Positions 46,511-54,001 are shown, counted from the stretch's first letter. The stretch: 64,000 bases of DNA from Paenibacillus sp. N3.4 (GCF_008017805.1 NZ_VRTT01000021.1:1-64000), one strand, 5' to 3'. Numbers and translations: made by a program. The notes: generated by a model from the letters alone, not told the origin.

Positions 46511-47575
46511 TTACTGCCCTTGTAAGCTCGACTTAAGGACTTTTATTGGGTTCCCCAAAGGATCTTTCCCATCTTCCTTAAGGTGTACCTGTTTATTATT
46601 TTTATAACCGACAAACGTTTTGTTACGCTCATCCCATAGACGGAAACCTAGCGACTTCAAACTGGTGCCGATTGTAATGGTCGTTGCTTTTTGAAGCGGA
46701 GGCGTTGCATTATGCGCCTTCTCCAAATTATAATTTGGCACTTTCGGACTCAAATGATGTACATGGTGAAACCCGATATTTCCTGTTATCCATTGCAAAA
46801 GCTTGGGCAGCTTATAATAGGAGCTTCCATCTACCGCGGCTTTCACATAACTCCACTCATCCTCTTTCTCGAAGTAAGAGTCTTCAAACTGATGTTGTAC
46901 ATAAAACAGCCAGATTCCCATCAAGCCCGCTACGAACATGATTGGAGCTTGGATCAGAACAAACGACTGCCATCCAATTATCCAGATCAGTAACCCATAT
47001 AAAGCAAGGATGGAGACATTCGTCATATATGTACTGATTCTTTCCTTGCGTCTTGCACCTTTCGTATTAAAGCGGTTCGTAAATAGGAATAAAAAGATGG
47101 GACCAAGTCCGAACATAATAAATGGATTCCGATATAACCGATACGCAAATCTGACCCATAAGGAAGATGCCGCATATTCGTCGACGGTAAGTACCCACAT
47201 ATCACCTATTCCACGTTTCTCGAGGTTACTGCTCGTTGCATGATGGATAGAATGACTATTCTTCCATTGCTGATAGGGAAAGAGTGTAAGGATACCCGTA
47301 ATCGTACCGATTATTTCGTTAGTTCTACGGCTTTTGAAGAACGATTGATGACAACAATCATGGAAAATGATAAAAGTTCGTATAACGAAACCGGATGCGA
47401 TGATCGTAATTGGTAGTGTGATCCAATATGATATAGATAGGCTTAGATACGCAGCTAACCATAGTACGAATAAAGGTCCTAAGGTGTTAATTAGCTGTTT
47501 GATACTAGCCCTCGTATTTGATTTTTCATAAGGGGCAACCTGTTTTTTTAAGCTGGTTAGAGTGGATTGTGTCAT
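46511..47575 (-). CDS. des: Membrane fatty-acid desaturase (Des type)
   Basis: The 354-residue protein contains the three histidine boxes of membrane-bound desaturases: HDCCHQ (~91), HSIHH (~128) and HHVHH (~293), with paired membrane segments around them (LFVLWLAAYLSLSISYW; TLPITIIASGFVIRTFIIF). It introduces a double bond into acyl chains of membrane lipids, restoring fluidity on cooling. It is first in the operon with the DesK- and DesR-like genes and has a palindromic operator candidate upstream. Confidence 0.88.
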   Translation of the reverse strand: MTQSTLTSLKKQVAPYEKSNTRASIKQLINTLGPLFVLWLAAYLSLSISYWITLPITIIASGFVIRTFIIFHDCCHQSFFKSRRTNEIIGTITGILTLFPYQQWKNSHSIHHATSSNLEKRGIGDMWVLTVDEYAASSLWVRFAYRLYRNPFIMFGLGPIFLFLFTNRFNTKGARRKERISTYMTNVSILALYGLLIWIIGWQSFVLIQAPIMFVAGLMGIWLFYVQHQFEDSYFEKEDEWSYVKAAVDGSSYYKLPKLLQWITGNIGFHHVHHLSPKVPNYNLEKAHNATPPLQKATTITIGTSLKSLGFRLWDERNKTFVGYKNNKQVHLKEDGKDPLGNPIKVLKSSLQGQ

Positions 47576-47643
47576 AGTATAGTTCCTCCTCGATATGGTG
47601 CACAGGACTTGTTAGCGAATATCAGTTGTAGTATCCTATCTTC

Positions 47644-47710
47644 ATTATATATACCTTTTTCAATTTGTTGCAGTCATAAACATCATGTAGACGGTATGAC
47701 ATATGTCATA
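47644..47710 (-). promoter_or_regulatory. des promoter with candidate DesR operator
   Basis: TATGACATATGTCATA (47695-47710) is a perfect 16-bp palindrome. A further TATGAC half-site occurs on the minus strand at 47678-47673, 32 bp (three helical turns) from the equivalent half-site. A TATAAT -10 box lies at 47649-47644 with a poor -35 (TGCAAC), as expected for an activator-dependent promoter. Assignment to DesR is inference from operon context. Confidence 0.5.
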
Positions 47711-47734
47711 TAGGAAAAGGAGAACAATACAAAT

Positions 47735-47763
47735 TTGCTTATCACACTTTTGTGTGCTACTAT
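47735..47763 (+). promoter_or_regulatory. Promoter of the first csp gene
   Basis: TTGCTT (47735-47740), 17 bp, TACTAT (47758-47763). The predicted start near 47770 gives a leader of about 125 nt before the csp ATG, typical of cold-shock mRNAs, and places the leader terminator wholly inside the transcript. Confidence 0.6.
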
Positions 47764-47790
47764 TAGGTTGTAAACAGCTTTAACATAAAC

Positions 47791-47851
47791 TCACATATTG
47801 AAAAAGTGATCATTTGTGTAATGGTACCTTTTTCAATGTGTGATTTTTTTT
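47791..47851 (+). terminator. Leader terminator (attenuator) upstream of csp
   Basis: TCACATATTGAAAAAG (47791-47806) pairs over all 16 positions (one G-U) with CTTTTTCAATGTGTGA (47828-47843) and is followed by TTTTTTTTG. This is a textbook intrinsic terminator sitting between the promoter at 47735-47763 and the csp ribosome site at ~47880. It should stop transcripts unless refolded, so csp is probably controlled by attenuation or temperature-dependent folding. Confidence 0.65.
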
Positions 47852-47894
47852 GTTTAAAAAAGCATGTTAATAACAATTTGGAGGTAATTTTATT

Positions 47895-48095
47895 ATGGAA
47901 ACAGGAACAGTGAAATGGTTTAACGCAGAGAAAGGTTTTGGATTTATTGAAATGGAGGGCGGAAATGACGTATTCGTTCATTTCTCCGCGATTCAAGGGG
48001 ATGGATTCAAATCGTTGGACGAAGGACAACGCGTTGAATTTAATGTAGCTCAAGGTAACCGCGGTCCTCAAGCCGAAAATGTTGTAAAACTGTAA
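47895..48095 (+). CDS. csp: Cold-shock protein CspA/CspB type
   Basis: The 66-residue single cold-shock domain has RNP1 KGFGFIE and RNP2 VFVHFSAI intact ([18 protein letters not shown]). TTGGAGG lies 10 nt upstream of the ATG. It binds single-stranded nucleic acids and acts as an RNA chaperone at low temperature. It has a structured leader with a terminator, its own downstream terminator and a near-identical paralogue at 50134-50337. Confidence 0.93.
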   Translation: METGTVKWFNAEKGFGFIEMEGGNDVFVHFSAIQGDGFKSLDEGQRVEFNVAQGNRGPQAENVVKL

Positions 48096-48104
48096 TTCAC
48101 AGTG

Positions 48105-48139
48105 AACTGTCCTTAACAAGTGTTAAGGGCAGTTTTTTT
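48105..48139 (+). terminator. Terminator after the first csp gene
   Basis: AACTGTCCTTAAC, loop AAGT, GTTAAGGGCAGTT (one mismatch), then seven T's. It ends 4 bp before the ribosome site of the ydjO-like gene, so that gene depends on read-through. Confidence 0.8.
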
Positions 48140-48158
48140 ATCTAAGGAGGAGAAAACT

Positions 48159-48389
48159 ATGTATTTTCGAAGAAAATCGTTAGAGGATCTCGTTCAGGAA
48201 AACACGAAAGTATGGGCATGCAATAAAGAAGATTGTAAGGGGTGGATTCGGGACAATTTTTCGTTTGAGTACGTCCCAACTTGCCATCACTGCCTTTCTC
48301 CCATGATTAGTAGCTTGAAAATGCTCCCTATCATTTCTAACTCCAATAAAAATATGAAGTCTCTTCATAAAGGCAGGCTGATCTCCTAG
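48159..48389 (+). CDS. Cold-inducible YdjO-family protein
   Basis: The start at ATG 48159 follows AAGGAGG. The 76-residue protein has the YdjO pattern: VWACNKEDCKGWIRDNFSFE, then PTCHHCLSPMISS, a four-cysteine putative zinc site. B. subtilis YdjO is a small cold-inducible protein of unknown function, often found after csp genes, as here. The stop codon is TAG. The frame stays open downstream and encodes a Gly/His-rich sequence (see 48390-48554). Confidence 0.75.
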   Translation: MYFRRKSLEDLVQENTKVWACNKEDCKGWIRDNFSFEYVPTCHHCLSPMISSLKMLPIISNSNKNMKSLHKGRLIS

Positions 48390-48554
48390 TCTGTTTATGG
48401 CACCGTCGGTCAAATCGGTGGCGGTCATGGGATTGGTGTTCACGCTGGCGGCCATATAGGTGGTGGCCATGGCGTTGGTTTTGGCCTTGATGGAAATCTT
48501 GCCGGTCAAAACGGTCATCTTGGTTTCCAACTTGGCGGTCGTGAAAATAGATGA
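48390..48554 (+). other. In-frame Gly/His-rich open segment after the ydjO stop
   Basis: Immediately after the TAG, in the same frame, 54 codons encode SVYGTVGQIGGGHGIGVHAG GHIGGGHGVGFGLDGNLAGQ and a similar end, then TGA. The segment has no start codon or ribosome site. It may be the tail of a lost gene fused behind ydjO, or a C-terminal extension exposed by read-through. Composition is strikingly Gly (about 40%) and His rich. Confidence 0.4.
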
Positions 48555-48654
48555 TTTTTCCTGATGCCATATTGCGAAATCAGCCAAAGATCTTAAGATG
48601 AATCCTGGGACCTTCAGTGAGTTAGGCATCTATTTCGAGAAATCCTAAGAAAAA

Positions 48655-48700
48655 CAAAAAACGCTCTTTCGCAATCGATGCGAACAGAGCCGTTTTTTTG
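48655..48700. terminator. Terminator hairpin
   Basis: AAAACGCTCTTTCGCA pairs with TGCGAACAGAGCCGTTTT (two single-base bulges) around ATCGA, followed by T's on the plus strand and with A's before it. It ends the csp/ydjO transcript. The following 48701-48963 holds no recognisable gene. Confidence 0.65.
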
Positions 48701-48963
48701 TCATTGTTCCACGGAAGCAAAATCGGCTGCCACGGCAGAATTTGAGGGACTATCAGGCCTGAAATGAGTCCTTTATATTTCAAGGTTTTTTCACATGCTC
48801 GTTTAGATAATCGCGTATTTTATACGCTAAGCATTAGGGAACGCTCAAAGACAAAGTGTGTCCCTAGCAATGACGGGAAACTAAATACTGTACAATTTCG
48901 AGCCGAGTAGCGTACCTATTGGAGTTGATTCAGGATTTGACAGACCTTGCATGATACTGCTTT

Positions 48964-49038
48964 CTAAAATGACTTAGAATATTGCATCCGTTCCTCCGGA
49001 GTTAGCAGTTCCCTTACTCTCGCGTACATCGTTCTCAT
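48964..49038 (-). pseudogene. tnpA: Remnant of a Tn3-family transposase gene (tnpA start)
   Basis: Downstream of the recombinase gene, with AAGGGG just before it, the minus strand reads MRTMYARVRELLTPEERMQY SKSF and stops. MYARVRELLTPEER resembles the N-terminus of Tn3-family (Tn4430-like) transposases by my knowledge of the family. Everything after ~24 codons is gone. Gene order tnpI-tnpA on one strand is that of Tn4430/Tn5401. Confidence 0.45.
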
Positions 49039-49042
49039 CCCC

Positions 49043-49999
49043 TTATTGCCAAGCTATTTTTTCTACTTCCGATTGCAGATCCGCACGAGTCGCCTTGACG
49101 TAAATCATCGTTGTGTCCAGACTATCGTGTCCCATAATTTGCGCCAGGCGGTGCAACGGGGTTTTTTCTGCCATCACGTAACCGAACCGGTGCCGTAGAT
49201 CGTGGGCGCTCAATCCTTCGAGCCGCGCCGATTTCATGTATTTTTGAATCACATGGCGTAAAGCTCGTTCGGTTAATCGATCGCCAGTTTTCTCCGATGG
49301 AAACAGATAAGGACTATCCGAAGGAAGGACTGGCAGATATTTTTCTAAAGCAGTTCTGCACGTATTGTTCAAAGGTACTTCTCGCTGTTTATTCCGTTTT
49401 CCGGATCGAACCGTAAGCTGACCGCTGCGTTTACCGATTTGAATATCTCCGGGAGCCAGATCGCATACTTCCATTGTTCGTAAGCCGGTATGAAACATCA
49501 CGATAAGAATCGTCTGATCCCGAATGGAACCCCCGTGCTCAGCCGCAGCGATCAATGCAGCTTCTTCTTTGTCTGTCATCTGCCTGGGACTTACCTTTTC
49601 TTCCGGAACCAATTTAACCGGCTTCGAAGGGTCGCGGCGAATCCTGGATTCCGACAAGGCCCACTCGAAAAAACGTTTCAGGGTTATTAGCCGTCGATTA
49701 ATGGTCGCCGGTTTTAATTCCATTACTTTTTGAGCGGCTTCCCGATATCGTGTTAATGTTGGAGTAGCCACATCTTCAATTCGAAATATAACCTCTTCCT
49801 CTTGGTGGTCGGCTGTCTCAAACCAACCGATAAAATGTTTCAAGTCGCTTGCGTACTCCTTTAGTGTTTTGGGATTCAAATCTTCGTGGGTGGTGAGTGC
49901 GTGAATGAAGTCCTGAATGATCTGCTCGCCCTGTTCCGAAATCCCCGGTGTCTCTCTCATTAGCAAAGCCTCCAAATCTTGACTTACATTAGCGGACAT
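49043..49999 (-). CDS. tnpI: Tyrosine recombinase, TnpI-like
   Basis: This 318-residue integrase has an N-terminal SAM-like core-binding domain (~25-130) and a catalytic domain with the full set R174 (HTGLRTMEV), K201 (SGKRNK), H266 and R269 (SAHDLRHRFG), H291 (IMGHDSLDT) and Y300 (TMIYVK). The start codon lies inside one of four ATTAGCGGACAT-type repeats that continue upstream (49986-50089), and a tnpA-like fragment follows, so it is the resolvase of a Tn4430-like transposon. Occupancy of the repeats probably also represses the gene. The protein looks intact. Confidence 0.85.
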   Translation of the reverse strand: MSANVSQDLEALLMRETPGISEQGEQIIQDFIHALTTHEDLNPKTLKEYASDLKHFIGWFETADHQEEEVIFRIEDVATPTLTRYREAAQKVMELKPATINRRLITLKRFFEWALSESRIRRDPSKPVKLVPEEKVSPRQMTDKEEAALIAAAEHGGSIRDQTILIVMFHTGLRTMEVCDLAPGDIQIGKRSGQLTVRSGKRNKQREVPLNNTCRTALEKYLPVLPSDSPYLFPSEKTGDRLTERALRHVIQKYMKSARLEGLSAHDLRHRFGYVMAEKTPLHRLAQIMGHDSLDTTMIYVKATRADLQSEVEKIAWQ

Positions 50000-50089
50000 G
50001 GTATTCTTATCTTAACCGAAACATTAGCGGACATCAAGTGTATGCTTTGATAACACCCTAATGACCGCTAATCTTAATTAGTGGTCATT
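49986..50089. promoter_or_regulatory. Internal resolution site: two direct and two inverted 12-14-bp recombinase repeats
   Basis: Direct copies ACATTAGCGGACAT lie at 49986-49999 and 50021-50034 (35-bp spacing). An inverted pair AATGACCGCTAAT (50060-50072) and ATTAGTGGTCATT (50077-50089) surrounds the 4-bp centre CTTA. Tn4430 and Tn5401 resolution sites consist of such an inverted core (crossover site) plus two direct accessory repeats upstream of tnpI. The layout matches; the site is ~104 bp. Confidence 0.7.
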
Positions 50090-50133
50090 GAAATGGTCAT
50101 GGTTAAATTAATTTTAATTTTTGGAGGAATTCT

Positions 50134-50337
50134 ATGCAAACAGGTACAGTTAAATGGTTTAATGCTGAAAAGGGCTTTGGCTTTATCGAAATCGAAGACG
50201 GAAACGACGTATTCGTTCATTTCAGCGCGATTGATGGTGATGGTTACAAATCATTGGATGAAGGTCAACGCGTCCAGTTCAATGTGGCCCAAGGCAATCG
50301 CGGACCGCAGGCTGAAAACGTTTCTAAAGTATATTAA
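50134..50337 (+). CDS. csp: Cold-shock protein, second copy
   Basis: The 67-residue paralogue of the 47895 gene ([40 protein letters not shown]) has TTTGGAGGAAT as ribosome site. Its upstream region has been replaced or displaced by the TnpI resolution site, 45 bp before the ATG, so the long cold-shock leader seen at the first copy is missing. Transcription may come from a transposon-side promoter. Confidence 0.92.
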   Translation: MQTGTVKWFNAEKGFGFIEIEDGNDVFVHFSAIDGDGYKSLDEGQRVQFNVAQGNRGPQAENVSKVY

Positions 50338-50345
50338 AATCTTTC

Positions 50346-50374
50346 AAGCTGTCCTAATCGTGGGACAGCTTTTT
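50346..50374 (+). terminator. Terminator after the second csp gene
   Basis: AAGCTGTCC, loop, GGACAGCTT followed by TTT. It lies 9 bp past the csp stop and separates it from the HU gene. Confidence 0.75.
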
Positions 50375-50449
50375 GTTTATTCTTGCTTGCATCCATGCAC
50401 GAAGGCTGTCATTTTCATAATTTATAATCATAAAAGTGAGGTATCGTAA

Positions 50450-50722
50450 ATGAACAAAGAACAATTAGTAGAAGAAGTAGCTAAATCTAGTGGATTTTCA
50501 AAAAAGAACGCTGAAAAAGCTGTAACACAAGTGCTGGACTCCATTTTTGAAGCTTTAAAGCAAGGCAAAGAAGTTCAATTAGTCGGCTTCGGGAAATTTG
50601 ATGTCCGTAATCGTGAAGCACGCATGGGAAAAAGCCGCAAAACCGGTGAAGAGGTGCAACTTTCGGCAGGTAAAGTTCCTATATTCACGGCAGGAATTAC
50701 TCTGAAAGAAGCTTTAAATTAA
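50450..50722 (+). CDS. hup: HU-family DNA-binding protein
   Basis: The 90-residue protein has the complete HU/IHF fold: MNKEQLVEEVAKSSGFSKKN at the start, FGKFDVRNREARMGKSRKTG forming the DNA-binding arm, and TLKEALN at the end. HU bends and compacts DNA and supports recombination complexes. Its position directly after csp and near a tyrosine recombinase suggests an accessory HU copy, possibly element-borne, rather than the main chromosomal gene. Confidence 0.92.
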   Translation: MNKEQLVEEVAKSSGFSKKNAEKAVTQVLDSIFEALKQGKEVQLVGFGKFDVRNREARMGKSRKTGEEVQLSAGKVPIFTAGITLKEALN

Positions 50723-50949
50723 GCTTAAAGTCACCAAATGCTAATATAAAATAAAGATGTTACTACATCAGAAAAGCGGTTTTCTATCAACATAAGTACA
50801 CATGATTCGAACGTTAGTGTCGTATTTTCTACTATTGATGACATTATTAATTTTTATTCCAAACAGGGTTTGCAGACAAAAGCAGCCAATCTGAGCAATT
50901 TAAAGAATGACACAAGTAATGAAAGGGATGATATATCATAATTGGAGAA
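50723..50949 (+). other. Open but startless segment before a small membrane gene
   Basis: One plus frame is open from ~50755 to a TAA at 50939 (STHDSNVSVVFSTIDDIINF, YSKQGLQTKAANLSNLKNDT) with protein-like composition but no ATG, GTG or TTG start and no ribosome site. It may be a gene that lost its 5' end. Not recognised. Confidence 0.3.
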
Positions 50950-51201
50950 ATGATTCTTTACAACCGACCTGTAAGGACAATTAAGAAAAGTTCGTGGTTG
51001 ATAATGATTTCCTGCGTTTTTTCTTCATTTTTCTTCACTGTTTGGGGGGGATGCCTTTTGTTTGGTTGCCTCCTTTACATGGCCTTTTCGAATCGAAAGG
51101 TCAGAAACCTCTTGGTAAGTTTCGGAAATTCATTTCTAAAAATGGATAAAGCACAAAAAAAGCTTGATCTATCTATCAAGAAAATCCAAAAAAGTGTGTG
51201 A
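50950..51201 (+). CDS. Small membrane protein, unknown
   Basis: The 83-residue ORF has two adjacent hydrophobic stretches near residues 15-45 (WLIMISCVFSSFFFTVWGGC LLFGCLLYMAF), then a basic amphipathic tail (KMDKAQKKLDLSIKKIQKSV). GGAG precedes the ATG by only two bases, which is short, so the true start may be a later codon. The preceding frame ends at the same place, suggesting translational coupling. No family recognised. Confidence 0.4.
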   Translation: MILYNRPVRTIKKSSWLIMISCVFSSFFFTVWGGCLLFGCLLYMAFSNRKVRNLLVSFGNSFLKMDKAQKKLDLSIKKIQKSV

Positions 51202-51270
51202 AAAGAATCGTAACAAAATATGGGTTAAATTGGGTCAAAAGTTAAGTTGATTTAGGGTTAGTTAATCTTA

Positions 51271-52624
51271 TTACTGCGCTGACGTGTCCATTGGGGATAA
51301 GCGTTGCCGTAGTGTGGTCGCGGTAACATCTGCCTCATCCATCGTTTCAAGCGCTGTCGCCACATCGGACAAGGCGTATTCACGAAGGAGCAGCAGGACG
51401 GCTAAAAAGTCTTTGTAGCCACGGCTGTGGGCGGCTAGCATCTTCTCCCGCAGTCTGCCGAATACGGCTGGAAGCTGCCGGACAACAGAAGCATGCGTAA
51501 TGGCGTGTGGCTTCCGTTCAAGCACGGAGAGGTAGTGCCCAATCTCCATGAAGACCTCCCCGCGCCTGTAGCATCTTGTGTGAGTGAAGACGATCTGGCT
51601 TCCCACGATGAGATCGATCCGATCCACATACGCTTTGGCTATGATCATCTGGCCGGTGTACTGGCAAGGTACGGAATACTGATTTCGATCCACGGTAGCG
51701 AGTGAGTAGGTATTCACCTTGACCGGCAGAGGACGGGCAGACGAGAAAGAAGTGGTTGGCAGTGCCCGAAGAGCGGCCTTTTCTTCTTGCCAGCGATCCG
51801 CATGCTTCTCCTTTTCCTTCTCACACCAGCGCAGCAGGTGGGCGTTACACTCGTCCCATGAAGCAAAGGATGGAACGGGAACGAGCGCCCGACTTCTCAC
51901 ATATTTTACAAGAGACTCGATGGTGCCTTTTTCATTGGCATGGGCCGGTCTGCAAAAATGGCTGTCGAATAAGTAGTGAGCGCGCAAGCTGGAGAACCAC
52001 TCATGTTCTTCACGGTCAGGTCCAGCGAGGACCTTAACCACTTGAGTCGTGGCGTTGTCGTACAGACCTTCCTTGGGAATGCCGCCAAAGTAGTTGAAGC
52101 CACGCACATGGCCTTCAAGGAAAGCTTCTAACCGTTCGGTTGGAAAGGCGACGACAAACGGGACAGCGCTATATTTGACAGGCAGATCTTAACCCGCTGA
52201 CCGTCAATGCTTACTTCTGCATGACCGAAGTCAACCTGCATCTGCTCGCCGGGGTTCGCTTCAAGCTTGAGGAAACACTCCGGCAGCGGCACCCTTAGCT
52301 TTCTTACGTAATGGCGGACTGTTGATTCTCCGCCTGTAAATCCGTACTCATCGGAAAGCCGTTCAAATATTCTTGCTGATGTATGACGCTGCTTGATCGG
52401 AGCCTTCATGTCTTCCAGAAGAATGTTCTCGATGAACGCCCGGTACGGGTCCATGACCGGGCAGGCCCGTTCTTGCCCGCGATTATCTTTAGGAATTTCC
52501 GCATCATCTAGCATTTTACGAACGGTTTGCCTAGCAATCTTCAATTGCTTGCTTAGCTCACGGATAGACCAACCTTCACGGAATGTCGTTTCCTTACATA
52601 CTCTTTGTCTTCCATCCCATACAT
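51271..52624 (-). pseudogene. istA: IS21-family transposase IstA, broken
   Basis: The likely start is ATG 52624 after AGGGG (MYGMEDKEYVRK). The HTH segment FREGWSIRELSKQLKIARQT is in another frame after one missing base near 52589-52591. The rve-type core has NPGEQMQVDFGHAEV with its catalytic Asp and, after a second one-base loss near 52183-52194, FPTERLEAFLEGHVRGFNYF, LYDNATTQVVK and PAHANEKGTIESLVKY (catalytic Asp and Glu positions). The Mu-type beta-barrel C-terminus is present. The partner gene istB, normally just downstream, is absent, so the IS is incomplete. Confidence 0.75.
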
Positions 52625-52696
52625 GCCCTTTTCCCCTGGTTGCTAATCCTTAATTCAGCATAGCAGGGACTTGGCTCAGGGTGGTCAACTTTTACA

Positions 52697-53059
52697 TTAG
52701 CAGGCGCTATGTAAGTGGTACACTTTTAGATTAGCAAATACAGCTTCAATTAATCCAATGAATCCTTGTTGTGTTAGGTCTTCTTTTAGCCAATTATAAT
52801 TCAATCTCATTTTGATCAACCCAAGAGCCAATCTTTCCACATCTTTTGTGTAAGTCATCACAACTTCCTCGATGGTGCCAATATCATTTCTATATTGCTT
52901 AATAGTTTCACCTCTCCTCAACTCTTTTTTCATGTCAGGCTTTCTACATCCATTTGTTAAACCCTCTAAGAGATTTTGCTTTCGACAAAGGTTCTTATTT
53001 CTCCACAAAATAGGATACGCGCAGTCGTGCCATATTAAATTTGCTAGGTTAGTAATCAC
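52697..53059 (-). pseudogene. Sigma-70-like gene truncated by the IS21 end
   Basis: The frame contains MTYTKDVERLALGLIKMRLN YNWLKEDLTQQGFIGLIEAV, which resembles sigma-factor region 2 (the DL.Q.GFIGL..A core). Immediately afterwards the sequence becomes IS21 terminal DNA (TTTTAGATTAGC near 52726-52737) and ends FANLKVYHLHSAC. Regions 3 and 4 are missing. The first ~40 residues of the open frame are doubtful. Probably a small accessory or phage-type sigma factor cut by the insertion. Confidence 0.4.
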
Positions 53060-53084
53060 CGTATATATGTTTCAAACATACAGA

Positions 53085-53110
53085 AAAGAGTACCGTATAG
53101 GGTACTCTTT
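53085..53110. terminator. Bidirectional terminator hairpin
   Basis: AAAGAGTACC, loop GTATAG, GGTACTCTTT: a perfect 10-bp stem with A's before and T's after. It lies between the small ORF at 53191-53307 and the truncated sigma-like gene. Confidence 0.6.
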
Positions 53111-53190
53111 CAAATCATTATGTGGAATCATGAGGAAAATATACTGCCACCGCTGTCATCAAACAGCCATGTTCAACCCAGGGTCCCTAT

Positions 53191-53307
53191 CTAAGCTTCA
53201 TCAATTTTTAAAATGACTTGACCAGTATGTAGATCCAGACAAAGGATTTCAAAATTGTTATTTAAGTAAGCATCTATAAGCTCGTCTATTAATTTAGTCT
53301 CGTTCAC
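53191..53307 (-). CDS. Small acidic ORF, unknown
   Basis: The GTG 53307 frame gives VNETKLIDELIDAYLNNNFE ILCLDLHTGQVILKIDEA and stops. The composition is protein-like, but the ribosome site is weak (AGTAGTAG). It precedes the truncated sigma-like gene on the same strand. No family recognised. Confidence 0.25.
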   Translation of the reverse strand: MNETKLIDELIDAYLNNNFEILCLDLHTGQVILKIDEA

Positions 53308-53410
53308 CTACTACTAGAGACCAATCCTTGTAGCCATTTGGACTACAGCACTTTCCAAATCGATCGATTTTCACTAGGTTTTGGACTATAAATTCAGACT
53401 AAAAATGGGA

Positions 53411-53455
53411 AAAACCCGCTCCAGGAGCGGGTTTCAAGATGGAGGTGAGGGGAGT
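53411..53455. repeat. Terminator hairpin followed by another ssrA 3'-end fragment
   Basis: AAACCCGCTCC and GGAGCGGGTTT form an 11-bp hairpin with a 1-nt loop (53411-53434). It is followed by GATGGAGGTGAGGGGAGT (53438-53455), identical to the ssrA 3' end at 53638-53655 over 17 bases. It is the third copy of this core within 14 kb, only 200 bp from the real gene. Confidence 0.6.
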
Positions 53456-53604
53456 ATTGAAATCTCGACTAAATTGCTACGAAGCATGCTCGATGATGAC
53501 AACCCTAGAGGTACATTTCAATGCCGTGCTCCCTCCGCTTACGCTCCAGTCCGCGCGGACTGAACCCTCGAGGGGTTCTCCTCTCTATATCACCCATACA
53601 AATG

Positions 53605-53628
53605 AAAAAAGCACCCGCAAGGGTGCTT
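53605..53628 (-). terminator. ssrA terminator
   Basis: On the minus strand AAGCACCC, loop TTGC, GGGTGCTT followed by six T's, 11 bp after the tmRNA discriminator base. Confidence 0.85.
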
Positions 53629-53639
53629 CTTCATTTGTA

Positions 53640-54001
53640 TGGAGGTGAGGGGAGTCGAACCCCTGTCCGAAAATATCGCCACACAGGCATCTACGGGTGT
53701 AGTCACAGTTTTGATGTCACCCGAGCATCGCCCCGTAACCGGCTATGCGTTGGGTCAGCCTGATTGTCTTCCTACGTCCGACCCCAGGCGGAGACCAAAC
53801 GTCGTATCCCACTATAGTTGAGCCCCTATCCCAGTCACATGGGCGATGCTGAGTAGAAGCACGCTAACAGGTTATTAAGCTGCTAAAGCGTAGTTGTTTT
53901 GTGTTTTGCCATTTAATAGGCTTTAGCGTTTTATAGTGGACGCGGCCCCACTACCCGCAACCCGTGCCCAAACTATCCCCGTCGAATCCAAGAACACCCC
54001 C
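53640..54001 (-). ncRNA. ssrA: Transfer-messenger RNA (tmRNA)
   Basis: The 362-nt gene begins GGGGGTGTTCTTGGATTCGA (54001 down) and ends TTCGACTCCCCTCACCTCCA (53640). The 5' GGGGGTG pairs with CACCTCC (one G-U) as acceptor stem, with the T-arm GGGG/TTCGA/CCCC region intact. CCA is not encoded (genome continues TAC), so it must be added. The tag reading frame runs from GGC at 53910 to TAA at 53875: GKTQNNYALAA, normally preceded by the alanine carried by tmRNA. It rescues stalled ribosomes with SmpB, encoded directly upstream. Its 3' end is a classical integration target and is duplicated several times to the left. Confidence 0.95.

Noticed and set aside
53639-53821. Open reading frames over the tmRNA (starting MEVRGVEPLSEN)
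   Set aside because: This is a well-known spurious ORF on the antisense of the tmRNA 3' half; the RNA gene explains the sequence fully.
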